Source: Vulcanimicrobiota bacterium (lineage in GTDB: Bacteria > Vulcanimicrobiota > Vulcanimicrobiia > Vulcanimicrobiales > Vulcanimicrobiaceae). Taken from it: a DNA stretch of 64,000 nt. Below are positions 35,302 to 43,971 of this stretch, one piece after another; positions within the stretch are counted from its first letter, which is position 1; every line of letters begins with the position of its first letter. The stretch lies in assembly GCA_003168375.1 (NCBI GenBank), contig PMSI01000001.1:1550001-1614000 (forward strand). The letters run 5' to 3'. The notes beneath the pieces were generated by a model. That model was not told the origin of the DNA, searched no databases, and was given only the letters and a program-made list of their open reading frames with translations. Both the position numbers and the translations under genes were made by a program.

Positions 35302-36316
35302 CCCGGAGAAACGCTTTACGTTTCAGAGTTTGCTAGGACATGATCGGCTATGGCCCTCGGAAATCTTGGACGCTTTTGGCAAACCGAGGTCTGCCTCTAA
35401 TCTATCCGAAACCAACTATCCAAGCATTATAGGTGCGCCAGCGAACTACGACGTTCTCTTTGCAAACCAGCACGGCATTTTTTCCGTTGAGGCGAAAAAC
35501 GTCAGCGTAGGTGGCCCCACATACTCAATATCTGGCTTTCCGGGTGATTATTCCTCGGCGTACGCGCATCTCCTAGACGCCGGGCGTGTTCCATCTACGC
35601 CGTCCTCGAGCGCATTTCTTGAGGCGCTCGGCACCCTGCAGGTCGGAACTCAAAGCGCTATCCGCGCTTCCCAACTCGCAAACAGCACGCGAGGCGTGTT
35701 CTTACACGTCCTGAGTGACGAGCGCGTGGTGCTCGACCGCGACCAAGTTGACGAGCTTGTTGAGGAGCAAAGTCGGCGATTGCACGAGATGGCTCGCGAA
35801 CGGGCAAATATCGAGGCATTTCAACGTAACCTACGCGCCTACTTGGGCGACCCTCAGGCCCTTCAACCGCGCCCTCCTTCGGAGGGCGCTGCTCCACGAC
35901 TCGGGCCTCAATATTGGAGCAGAGTTCGCGATGACCTACAGGAATGGTTCAGCGTAGGCTTGCAACCGCTGAGCGAACTGATTGGTGTCGCCAAGGGAAC
36001 GCTGCTCGCGTTAGTTCAGCCTGACCGTGACCTCCGTGGTCCGACCGTGCGAAAACTACAGGCAGTCCACTCCTCAGCGCGCGCGATCGTACAGACAGAG
36101 GGCAGCCGGGGATTGACGTGGCTACGAACAACCGGTAGCGCTGTACTGCGGGACGATGGCTTGGAAAAGTTCGAGGAAGCAGTTGACCGACGACTTCTCA
36201 CCCATCGCCCAGAGGATCATCCAATTGGTGCAGCCTCTATCGAAGACGAATCGCCTCCCGCGACTCGGGCCGACGCGGACCTTTCTCCGTACACGGGAAT
36301 GAAAGGACGCTTCTAA
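35294..36316 (+). CDS. Hypothetical protein with helix-turn-helix-like segment
   Basis: 340 residues. The first half has NYDVLFANQHGIFSVEAKNV, a possible sensor or nuclease-like fold (VEAK is reminiscent of (D/E)xK). The C-terminal half has SELIGVAKGTLLALVQPDR, like a helix-turn-helix, then LTWLRTTGSAVLRDDGLEKF, which recalls MbcA/ParS/Xre antitoxin ends. Neither is firm. ATG overlaps the TIGR04255 stop, and AAAGGA near its 3' end probably serves the next gene. Confidence 0.6.
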   Translation: MPDPEKRFTFQSLLGHDRLWPSEILDAFGKPRSASNLSETNYPSIIGAPANYDVLFANQHGIFSVEAKNVSVGGPTYSISGFPGDYSSAYAHLLDAGRVPSTPSSSAFLEALGTLQVGTQSAIRASQLANSTRGVFLHVLSDERVVLDRDQVDELVEEQSRRLHEMARERANIEAFQRNLRAYLGDPQALQPRPPSEGAAPRLGPQYWSRVRDDLQEWFSVGLQPLSELIGVAKGTLLALVQPDRDLRGPTVRKLQAVHSSARAIVQTEGSRGLTWLRTTGSAVLRDDGLEKFEEAVDRRLLTHRPEDHPIGAASIEDESPPATRADADLSPYTGMKGRF

Positions 36317-36317
36317 A

Positions 36318-37163
36318 CTGCTGTTCGCGCCCGGAACGTACAACGTACCTGACGACGTAGTTGCCGCATCGAAGCGCTTTCGACAGGGCGACCTCCTAAC
36401 CGACGTCCCATTTGCGTTTCTTGCGCGTCGTTCCAGTGCGATCACATCAGAGGCACAAGAAGAACTGCAACGCGGTGGCGACGAGGAGTATGTCGGAGTA
36501 AAGCGGGCGCTCCCATTTGCTCTAATTGCGACCCAAACGTGTGATCTGCAAGAGGAGGCGAGGGTCAGAGAGAGCCCGCTGATCAACGTCGTCTCGGTCT
36601 ACGATGCGCTTCCTCTCTATGATGAGCAGAAGCGTGGAATTATCCCGAAGGAGAAGGTAAAGTTTCTCGTCCCGCTAGACGGACCAGCGTTGAATCATGA
36701 GGGTACGCTTTGGGTTGCGGACGCCAGGGTAGACATCTCGGTCGACCGCGCTGTCTTGCTCGATCGCGACCCGCTGCAAGCGCTGACCGACGACTCATAT
36801 GTAAGGCGCTGCCGGATGCTCGCGGGATATAGAGCGCGCGCTGCACTCAGCAACGAACTGCTAGCAGAGCATATCCGACCGCTCGATGCGTTTGTCCGAG
36901 GCGCAGCGTGGCGTAGGAAGATCAAAGAGGCATGGGTCCTTTGCTTTCCCACTCCGCTGAATCCCGCGGTAGTTTTCGTGTATCTTCTGGCAGATACCGA
37001 AGCTAAGCTCGACGAAATCCGTGGTGCCGTCGCAGACTGGTATTGGGAGCACGTTAAGGCAACGACGTCGACAATTCGTTTGCGGCCGCCGGAGGTCCAG
37101 CTGATCGCCACGTTTGTACCGAATCCTTCTGCGATCGAATTGGAGGACTTCGGGCGGCGATAG
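36318..37163 (+). CDS. Hypothetical protein with probable CTG start
   Basis: 281 residues if begun at CTG 36318 (CTG 36321 also possible). After the in-frame TGA at 36300-36302 there is no ATG, GTG or TTG until TTG 36690, yet the sequence before that is clearly protein-like (FRQGDLLTDVPFAFLARRSS, ALPFALIATQTCDLQEEA). AAAGGA at 36302-36307 is well placed for the CTG, which lies one base after the upstream TAA. The TQTCDL block occurs in uncharacterised proteins of defence islands. Last of the three-gene operon. Confidence 0.6.
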   Translation: MLFAPGTYNVPDDVVAASKRFRQGDLLTDVPFAFLARRSSAITSEAQEELQRGGDEEYVGVKRALPFALIATQTCDLQEEARVRESPLINVVSVYDALPLYDEQKRGIIPKEKVKFLVPLDGPALNHEGTLWVADARVDISVDRAVLLDRDPLQALTDDSYVRRCRMLAGYRARAALSNELLAEHIRPLDAFVRGAAWRRKIKEAWVLCFPTPLNPAVVFVYLLADTEAKLDEIRGAVADWYWEHVKATTSTIRLRPPEVQLIATFVPNPSAIELEDFGRR

Positions 37164-37354
37164 AGCGCCGTCCCAGCGCCGAGCACGACCGCATCTTCTA
37201 TGTCCCTTCACCCGATGCTCAGGGTAGACCGGGACTCGGAGCCGACCAGGCCGGGGCCATTTGTGGGCCATTTACGCGGTCAACTCTAGCCGAACGCGGC
37301 GGTTCGCGCTGTGTGCAAGTCGAATCGCTCGATCGCACGTCGGATCCATCGCCT

Positions 37355-38256
37355 TCATCGCCAGCGTGCCTGCCAAGGCGCGCTCCGAAGTCCGAGGCGT
37401 CGCATAAGCGCGACGTTGCCGACGCCGGATGCGCGCGCCGCATCGATGAAACCCGCCCTGATCGTCCGCGAGCGGCAAAAGGTTTCCGGCGCGCCGACGC
37501 GGCTCAACCGGGCTCGCACAACATTGTAGATGCTTTTCACGTCCATTCGCCTCGCGGACGCGTTGCCAGCGTAGTCGGCGGACCGAAACAACGGGCCGTC
37601 GCCAGTGCTGCGACAATGAGCGTGCACGGCGCCCAGGACGATCCCAGTGCGCCCAGCGGTGATCGAGACGCTGCGATCGCCGAAGCGCAGGATAGCGTGA
37701 TCCCCTTCGTCGCGGTAGTCGCATCTATCGAGCGCGCAAAGAGCAGCCGGCAGCGCTCCCGTAACGAGCATGATCGCCAGCAACGCGGCGTCTCGTGGAC
37801 CTCGAAGGTTGGTTCGCACGCCTCGATCGCCATCACGACCCACACGATCGGGATTGGCGGCGTCGCGTTCGTCTCGAAGGATCGCAAGCCACGGAGAAAG
37901 GCAATGAGGTGAGGATCGCGGGTGATGTCGCGCCAGCGACGTCGGCGGTAGGCGAAGGCGATGGCGGCGATCGCGACCATTCGGGTGTTCGGAGCGAGCG
38001 TGTCCAGGCTCATGACCCAGCGGGTGACGTTTGACGTGCTGGCGGGCAACGCAATGTCCCAGCGGTGACACCACGCCTCGAACGCAAACACCGGCAGCGC
38101 TTGAACGCGGTCTGCGAGACCTACGGCGCACCACATGTGCAGCGTGCCGGATCCGGACACCGCATCATACCGTGGCCACAAGGGCGAGCGGCGCGGTGAG
38201 GCCGAACGCCCACGCCGCAACGTCAGGTCAATGCGCCGGCGTTGCAGCGGAAGCAT
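37355..38256 (-). pseudogene. Frameshifted tyrosine recombinase (integrase)
   Basis: Two overlapping frames each hold half. The N-terminal core-binding part (RWVMSLDTLAPNTRMVAIAA, RDPHLIAFLRGLRS) is in the frame spanning 37537-38256. The catalytic part (RDAALLAIMLVTGALPAALCALD, then FIDAARASGVGNVALMRRLG) is in the frame of 37355-38134. The first catalytic Arg expected in the G(L/A)R-SEL block is replaced (GALPAAL). A frameshift near 37.8 kb plus this loss mean it is inactive. Direct GGCCATTT repeats at 37255 and 37266 may be old arm sites. Confidence 0.7.
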
Positions 38257-38706
38257 CGGGTTTACTGCACTATTTTTCGGGTAACTACCGCCATGAAATT
38301 ACATCACGCAACCAGCACGACGAATCGTCGAACACTAGCCCAGATGAATCGCACAACTAGCATGAGCCACAAAGGCTACTTCATACCTAGAGAACCATCC
38401 AGGAAATGCTACATTGTTCCGCGTCAGTAGTCCGTTCCATCGAAACAGAGCGTGCGGACCGATGCGAGTTCAGCAGGTAGGGCTAGTCATAAGAAGCTCT
38501 ATCGATATGAGGGCGAAAGCGAGTTCTAAACGGCGCCGCGCGCCAATGTCGTTACAAGTAAGCGCGCAGCTTGGTGTTGACCTCGACGGCGCATAGGTAT
38601 CAGAGACAGGCGGCCGATCTGTGCTAGCGGGGGATCCGCACGCCCCTCCTTAGAAAGAGAAGGCTGGTGATGCAGGTTCCCAACGGGCCATTGCCCATTG
38701 CGGCGG
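38257..38706. other. Gap without a supported gene
   Basis: About 450 bases of mixed, lower-GC sequence between the dead integrase and the TIR gene. Short open frames here have no start context or recognisable motif. No repeats or hairpins stood out. Confidence 0.5.
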
Positions 38707-40047
38707 TCATGGCGAAGCTAGCGTCCACGAAGCCGGCTCTTGTTCTGGAATTATCCTCGCTTTTACGGGATACGGCGCGCCTAAGCCAGCGACCTGAAAG
38801 AGGAAGAAGGCATCACTTGGAACGCGATGCTGCTCTAGCCTCCCGTATTGGCGGTACGCCAAACCATAGATGTCTTCAAACTCGATGACCACAGCGGCGA
38901 TCACATCGTTTGGGAGACTGAAGGCTCTCTTGTGGTCAGCTCGGGTGCCGTTCTTGTACTGCTCCTCCTTTCTTAAGGTTGATATAGATTCGATCGACAA
39001 ACCGGGCAGAAAGATCTTGATGTTTCGGGCTGTGCCGGCTCCTAAGTTATCAGCTTGCCAGTTTACGGCCCAGCCGCCTCCGATCGATTGATGATTGGTG
39101 AAGCGAAAGTCAATATACGGCTGGACCGCGGCAAATTCTGGCCGCAATTCTCGAATGTCGTTTGGTGGTGAATTGTAGCCGCCCAATCCGACGTATGTAT
39201 CCTTTGTGGACGGGACGTCAGCCGTCGCACCCTGCAGGTTCGCTGCAGGCAGCACTACAGGCGACACCGGCATTGCGATGTCACCTCGTACGATGCTCAC
39301 TAGATCGTCAGCAACTCTGCCAACGCCGACGGAAGTTTGCAGCGCCACAACATCAGCGAGGAGAGCTGAATACTGCGCCACGTCCGCGGCGGAAATATTG
39401 TGCCAGATAGGGAGAGTTAGCCGCCGCCCCGCCTGGGTTTCACGAGTGAGCAGGGCGCGCAACTCTCTTTCCGGCCAACGTTTCGCGAAAAAGTCGCGGC
39501 TTAGAATTACAACGCCGAATCGAGACCGCATCAACCCGGCGTCGATGCTCTTTGATAGGCTGTCGCCGACCTTTAGCGTAAACTCGTCGAACCAAACCTT
39601 TAGGCCACGGGCCCTTAGCGCTTCCGCAAGAGGTCTAGCAAAACTCTCTTTATCCTCGGAAGCATGGGAGATGAAGACGTCGTATTCGTCCTGGTCGCTA
39701 TTAGCCTCCCGGCCATCTGCGTCCCCACTGTCATATCGCGCGACGTCTGCAGTTCGGCGCCGAGCATGCGCTTCAACGACGTCGAACACAGGCTCAAATG
39801 CCTGGTGCAGAGCGGCACGGCGTTCTTTATAACCTCCGAGCGTCTGCATGTACGCGCGAAACTGGCCCAGGCTTCGATATTTCTTGACGAGATCCGGTAG
39901 ACTGTCACTGATTTCTGGACTACTAAGTGCCGCGACCCTGGCTTTGTCATAGCCGGATTGATCCATGTCCCGCGCGTATGTCGCAGCGTCTTCGAGATGA
40001 GCAATGAGCGTTTGGAGTGTTTCTAAAGGACCTGCTTCATGTTCCAT
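38707..40047 (-). CDS. TIR-domain effector protein
   Basis: 446 residues. A helical N-terminal region (1-118) precedes a TIR domain (about 121-260): YDVFISHASEDKESFARPLAEAL, VWFDEFTLKVGDSL, and RWPERELRAL with the putative NADase Glu E195. The C-terminal 170 residues are beta-rich (YIDFRFTNHQSIGGGWAVNW) and may sense a trigger. Bacterial TIR proteins deplete NAD+ or make cyclic-ADP-ribose signals in antiphage defence. Preceded by AAGGTG. It follows an ATPase and a small ORF in one operon. Confidence 0.87.
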   Translation of the reverse strand: MEHEAGPLETLQTLIAHLEDAATYARDMDQSGYDKARVAALSSPEISDSLPDLVKKYRSLGQFRAYMQTLGGYKERRAALHQAFEPVFDVVEAHARRRTADVARYDSGDADGREANSDQDEYDVFISHASEDKESFARPLAEALRARGLKVWFDEFTLKVGDSLSKSIDAGLMRSRFGVVILSRDFFAKRWPERELRALLTRETQAGRRLTLPIWHNISAADVAQYSALLADVVALQTSVGVGRVADDLVSIVRGDIAMPVSPVVLPAANLQGATADVPSTKDTYVGLGGYNSPPNDIRELRPEFAAVQPYIDFRFTNHQSIGGGWAVNWQADNLGAGTARNIKIFLPGLSIESISTLRKEEQYKNGTRADHKRAFSLPNDVIAAVVIEFEDIYGLAYRQYGRLEQHRVPSDAFFLFQVAGLGAPYPVKARIIPEQEPASWTLASP

Positions 40048-40068
40048 TGAGCTACACCTTGGGAGCTA

Positions 40069-40236
40069 CTATTTGCTTCGCGGTATCGTGAGCAACTCAA
40101 CGTTACGCATCAGGGGCGACTTTGACCCTCCGGACAACGGGAGCACGGGCTGCAAGACGCTCCCGCTCGGAATGGCATCGCGCGTAGCCTGGTCTCCAGG
40201 ATTTGCCGCGGAGTACCCATCGTTTTGTGCTGTCAT
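40069..40236 (-). CDS. Small ORF between ATPase and TIR genes
   Basis: 55 codons (MTAQNDGYSAANPGD...LTIPRSK). Its ATG overlaps the ATPase stop as ATGA and it ends 21 bases before the TIR start, so it is placed like a real coupled gene. No domain recognised. It may be an inhibitor or adaptor of the effector; only position supports this. Confidence 0.45.
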   Translation of the reverse strand: MTAQNDGYSAANPGDQATRDAIPSGSVLQPVLPLSGGSKSPLMRNVELLTIPRSK

Positions 40237-40781
40237 CCTGCCTTGTCCGGTTTTGGCCCATCGAGCCCACAAGAGGGGAGAAGGGCCGTCACAGCTTCTT
40301 TGAGATCCGGAAACGCTGCCTCGGCCGTCCTTCCCTGGACGTTGACTAGCCGATCTGCGAGGCCATAGATCGCGTTCCGGATGTTGGACAATTCAATGGC
40401 AGAGTAATCGTCGAGAGAGCGGTTAAGCTTGTCGCGCTTGGCGATCTCTACCGGGTCGTCAAGGATCGCGATGATCTTGCCAGTCTTAAGCCATTCCTCG
40501 ACCGCGGCAAAGTTCTCTTTCGCATACTGCAAGGCACCCGCGCCAACATCTATGATAACATCCCCATTTGCCAGAGCATCAGTGTCCTTTCGAACGCAGT
40601 CGACGGTATCTTCGAAGAATCGTTTGTTACCAACGGCCGGCAGATGCTTCCCGGCGGAACCATGTCGCTTCGAGACTGAGTCGTCAGACGTGATGACCCT
40701 GCATCCTGTGGTTGCCATCAACATCCCCAGCAGGGTGCTCTTGCCTACGTTGGATGGCCCCACCACGAACAGAAGCGCCAT
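40233..40781 (-). CDS. P-loop ATPase/kinase-like protein
   Basis: 182 residues. Walker A GPSNVGKST (8-16), a later VIIDVGAGAL strand (Walker B-like) and KIIAILDDPVEIAKR resemble small nucleoside or shikimate-kinase-like P-loop proteins. No transmembrane or DNA-binding domain. First gene of the ATPase-small ORF-TIR operon; just upstream is a transposase remnant, so its 5' flank is a rearrangement border. Confidence 0.75.
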   Translation of the reverse strand: MALLFVVGPSNVGKSTLLGMLMATTGCRVITSDDSVSKRHGSAGKHLPAVGNKRFFEDTVDCVRKDTDALANGDVIIDVGAGALQYAKENFAAVEEWLKTGKIIAILDDPVEIAKRDKLNRSLDDYSAIELSNIRNAIYGLADRLVNVQGRTAEAAFPDLKEAVTALLPSCGLDGPKPDKAG

Positions 40782-40802
40782 GCTACCGACCTTTCTTTAG
40801 CG

Positions 40803-40930
40803 CTGCGGAGGAGAACAACTTCATCGGGCGTTACGTCTCGTTCTACAATCAGCAACGGTCGCATTCGTCGCTCAACGGCCGGGCGTCGGACGCGGCAGAT
40901 TTCAATCAGCCGACCGCAGAGGCGGCATAA
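40803..40930 (+). pseudogene. IS3-family transposase C-terminal remnant
   Basis: Only the end of the rve domain remains: RYVSFYNQQRSHSSLNGRAS, the typical FYN-xxR-H-SLNGR block of IS3-type OrfB, with a natural stop. The rest is absent, cut where the ATPase gene begins. Confidence 0.75.
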
Positions 40931-41122
40931 CCGGCGCGGTCATCACATAGCGGGCCCCGATTTCGTGTCCGAAAAATCGGCGCCACCTCTCTCGACTCGC
41001 AGACGAACTACGCCCTGGCGGCTCTGGTGACCGCAGCCATGCCGGTCACGTGCGCAGTGCTCGCGCGCCTCGAGCGATCACGATTGCCGGAGGCACGGCG
41101 GCGAATCCCGAATGGCGTTCGC

Positions 41123-41332
41123 ATGGCGAGCAACCAGAAGACCCTAGCCGACCGAGCGGGCTGGTTCGCGGTCCACGCGGACGACCCGAACGCAAAGGCG
41201 ATCTTCGCGTTCGCGCGCCGGCACGGCGTTACGCGTCCGAGCGACCCGGACGACCTCGACCGGCATCTCGACGCCGCGGAGGCGGGGAATCTCGGCTCGC
41301 TGCAGGATGCCTACGACCAAGGGGTGCGCTGA
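41123..41332 (+). CDS. Small hypothetical protein
   Basis: 69 residues from ATG 41123 (MASNQKTLADRAGWFAVHAD). Acidic, helical, with RPSDPDDLDRHLDAAEAGN. No family recognised. It lies just inside the right end of the island; its GC content is closer to the chromosome. Confidence 0.45.
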   Translation: MASNQKTLADRAGWFAVHADDPNAKAIFAFARRHGVTRPSDPDDLDRHLDAAEAGNLGSLQDAYDQGVR

Positions 41333-41668
41333 GCGCCTCTCTTTCCGGGGTCTCGGCGTGCGCGGTGGCGCCGCGCCCGGTCATGCGGCGCGTCTGCCTA
41401 TGAGCGAGCGGGTGTCGATCAGCCCGCGCGCGCTGGCGCCCCACAGGATGCCGGCGACGGTTCCGATCCGCAAGCAGAGCTCGTCCGCTGGGGGCGCGCC
41501 CGTGGTGCGGAGCCGCCCGGCTGCGGATCCTTTCTGGCCCATCTCCTAGCTCCGCTCGTCCCGCAGCTGTTGCGGTATGGGCACTGAATGGTCACAGACC
41601 ACGGGATGCTCCGGCTATCTCCCGGTTCTTCAGCGCACAGAAGCGGACGGGCCGGTACCACCTAGGCC
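41333..41668. other. Right arm region of the island
   Basis: No supported gene. GGGCAC-tgaat-GGTCAC at 41579-41595 matches the left arm (31578-31594) at all but one base. Confidence 0.5.
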
Positions 41669-41703
41669 CCCGCAACGGCTTCAATTCCCGTTGGCGCTAC
41701 CAG
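41669..41703 (+). repeat. Island direct repeat, copy 2 (tRNA-Glu 3' end)
   Basis: Identical over 35 bases to 31668-31702 and carrying the 16-base tRNA-Glu 3' end at 41687-41702. It marks the right end of the 10-kb element. Confidence 0.85.
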
Positions 41704-41707
41704 AACG

Positions 41708-41736
41708 AAGACCCCGTCGAAAGGCGGGGTTTTTCG
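41708..41736 (+). terminator. Terminator after repeat copy 2
   Basis: ACCCCG-N8-CGGGGT followed by TTTT. Together with the terminator after copy 1 it suggests the chromosomal tRNA-Glu once ended at such a terminator. Confidence 0.75.
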
Positions 41737-41878
41737 TCATTCGGCCCTGCCGCTACACCGTTTGCCGCAAGGGTGCGGAATGCCCTGAGGACGAAACCGC
41801 GCTGCATGCCGCGGAAGGCGAGTTCTCCGTGAGGGCGGTTCTGGCCGCGGTCGTGGGCGCGTTCGCGATTCGGATTTC

Positions 41879-42211
41879 GTGAAAGATTCGGAGCCCGACT
41901 ACCGGTTCACCCTTGCAAACGAACGCACGTTCTTGGCATATGTTCGAACGGCGCTCGCCCTCGACGGCGCAGGGCTCGCCGTGGTGCAATTTCTGACCAA
42001 GGTCGGAAGTCAGCGCGGTCGTGAGGTCGTCGGCATCCTGCTTGTCCTCGGCGGCCTCGGCACGCTGCTCGCCGGTTTCTTGCGGTGGCGAATGGTGCAG
42101 GCCGCGATGCGAGCTGATGATCCATTGCCGACCTCATGGATCCCGCTGGCACTCACCGTCATCCTCGGCATCGGCTCGCTCGTCGCGGCGCTATCCCTCG
42201 CGTTGCGGTGA
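41879..42211 (+). CDS. DUF202 (YidH-family) membrane protein
   Basis: 110 residues. LANERTFLAYVRTALALDGAGLAV is the DUF202 signature, with three membrane helices. GTG start; its stop overlaps the next DUF202 gene by GTGA. Function unknown; YidH/YidG pairs occur in many bacteria. Confidence 0.85.
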   Translation: MKDSEPDYRFTLANERTFLAYVRTALALDGAGLAVVQFLTKVGSQRGREVVGILLVLGGLGTLLAGFLRWRMVQAAMRADDPLPTSWIPLALTVILGIGSLVAALSLALR

Positions 42212-42507
42212 ATCACACGATAACGCCACCCGGTGCGGCACGCGAGCGGACGTCTCTTGCGTGGCGACGTACGTCGCTGGCGTTCGCGGTCAACAGCATC
42301 CTGCTTTTGCGCTCTCCCGATGCATGGGTTCAGGTCGCCGCGTTGACTGCCTTGGCGGCGGCGGCCGGCATCGCAGCGGTGTCGTCGACGAGTTTTCGCA
42401 ACCCTGACACGCGCGGGTGGTTCGCCGGCGGAGATCGTCGAGCCGAAGTTCTCGCGCTGTTGGCAGCCGCGGTCGGGATACTCGACTTGATAGCCATCAC
42501 CCGATGA
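42208..42507 (+). CDS. DUF202 membrane protein, second of pair
   Basis: 99 residues from GTG 42208. ARERTSLAWRRTSLAFAVNSILL is the DUF202 signature, with membrane helices in the rest. The tandem, overlapping arrangement with the preceding DUF202 gene suggests a heteromeric inner-membrane complex. Confidence 0.85.
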   Translation: MNHTITPPGAARERTSLAWRRTSLAFAVNSILLLRSPDAWVQVAALTALAAAAGIAAVSSTSFRNPDTRGWFAGGDRRAEVLALLAAAVGILDLIAITR

Positions 42508-42590
42508 CGCGCACCGTGCGAATCCGGCAAGCGCGCTCGAAGCGGATTCGCCGTTCCGAAGGGTGAAGTGCGTTCGATGGCTAGCAGCAA

Positions 42591-43190
42591 ATGAACCGTG
42601 GCCTGATCGCATTGGGCGGCCTCGTCATCATCGTGGTGATCGTGGGGATGACGCTGGCCGGGACGTACAACCGGTTGGTCACGCTCGACCAGGCGGTCCA
42701 GTCACAGTGGGCTCAAGTTGAAAGCGTCTATCAGCGACGCGCCGATCTGATCCCAAATCTCGTGGCGACCGTCAAGGGTGCCGCGAATTTCGAGAAGAGC
42801 ACGTACGTCGCCGTCGCGGAGGCGCGCTCCAAGGTGGGCCAGCTCAACCTTGGGAGCGGGGTGCCGAACGATCCCGCCGCGTTCTCGAAGTTCAGCGCCG
42901 CTCAGGATGGTCTCTCGTCGGCCTTATCGCACCTGCTCGCGGTCGTTGAAAACTATCCCGATCTCAAAGCGAGCCAGAACTTTGCCGATCTTCAAGCGCA
43001 GCTCGAAGGGACGGAAAACCGGATCGCCGTCGAGCGAATGCGCTTCAACAAGGCCGCTCAGGCCTTCAATACCACGCGCGACTCGTTCCCGACCGTCATT
43101 GTCGCCGGCTTGTTCGGATCGCGCTTCAACGAGAAGACGTATTTCAAATCGCAGCCGGGTTCGGAGGCTGCTCCGACGGTGAAGTTCTAG
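42591..43190 (+). CDS. lemA: LemA family protein
   Basis: 199 residues with one N-terminal membrane helix (about 4-24), then the LemA helical bundle: TYNRLVTLDQAVQSQWAQVE, YQRRADLIPNLVATVKG and FADLQAQLEGTENRIAVERM. Its usual partners, TPM-domain proteins, follow directly. Confidence 0.95.
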   Translation: MNRGLIALGGLVIIVVIVGMTLAGTYNRLVTLDQAVQSQWAQVESVYQRRADLIPNLVATVKGAANFEKSTYVAVAEARSKVGQLNLGSGVPNDPAAFSKFSAAQDGLSSALSHLLAVVENYPDLKASQNFADLQAQLEGTENRIAVERMRFNKAAQAFNTTRDSFPTVIVAGLFGSRFNEKTYFKSQPGSEAAPTVKF

Positions 43191-43194
43191 CCGG

Positions 43195-43971
43195 ATGAGT
43201 GTGCTCCGCTGGTCCCTGGCGCTGCTGATGCTGATCGGCCTGGGGACCGCGGCGAACGGCGCCGAGGTCGCCATCCCGCCCTCGCCGACGCAATGGGCGA
43301 CCGACACGAGCGGCTTTTTGAAGCCGCAAACCGTTGCCGCCCTCGACGCTCGCCTGCGCGCGTATCAAAGCAATACCGGACATCAGGTTCTGGTCTACGT
43401 GGCGCCGACGACCGGGACGACGCCGACCGAGGACTGGACGGTGCGCGCGTTTGCACGCTGGAAAGTCGGGCGGAAGGGATTGGATGACGGTCTGATCCTG
43501 TTCGTTTTCTCGACCGACCACAAGGTGCGTATCGAGGTCGGTTACGGGCTCGAGCAGACCGTTACCGATGCGACGGCAGCGCGCATCATCCGCAACACGA
43601 TCACGCCGAAGCTTCGTGCCGGCCAACCCGACGCAGCCGTGGTCGCGGGCGTCGACGACATTCTCGGTACCATCGGCGGCGAGGCGCCGAACCGGCGCGC
43701 CACACCCGCACCGGCCGGATCGGACACCGGTTCGGACCCGGTAGGAGTCGCAATCGGAATACTGCTGGGCCTTCTGATTGTGATCGGGGTTATCGTTACG
43801 GTCGCGCGAATGCCTCGCGGTCCTTTCATCGGTGGCCGTAGCGGCGGAGGCGGCGGCTGGTGGAGCCTCGTCTCCTTGGGCACCAGTTTCGTGGGCGGCG
43901 GCGGCTCGGGCGGCGGATTTTCCGGAGGCGGCGGCTTTTCGGGCGGGGGAGGAGCGACCGGCTCATGGTGA
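43195..43971 (+). CDS. TPM-domain (YgcG-like) membrane protein
   Basis: 258 residues: signal peptide, TPM domain (LDARLRAYQSNTGHQVLVYV, DDGLILFVFSTDHKVRIEVGYGLE), a membrane helix near 195-215 and a Gly-Gly-Phe-Ser-rich tail (GGGFSGGGG). The TPM fold is linked to repair or assembly of membrane complexes. The stop overlaps the next gene. Confidence 0.92.
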   Translation: MSVLRWSLALLMLIGLGTAANGAEVAIPPSPTQWATDTSGFLKPQTVAALDARLRAYQSNTGHQVLVYVAPTTGTTPTEDWTVRAFARWKVGRKGLDDGLILFVFSTDHKVRIEVGYGLEQTVTDATAARIIRNTITPKLRAGQPDAAVVAGVDDILGTIGGEAPNRRATPAPAGSDTGSDPVGVAIGILLGLLIVIGVIVTVARMPRGPFIGGRSGGGGGWWSLVSLGTSFVGGGGSGGGFSGGGGFSGGGGATGSW

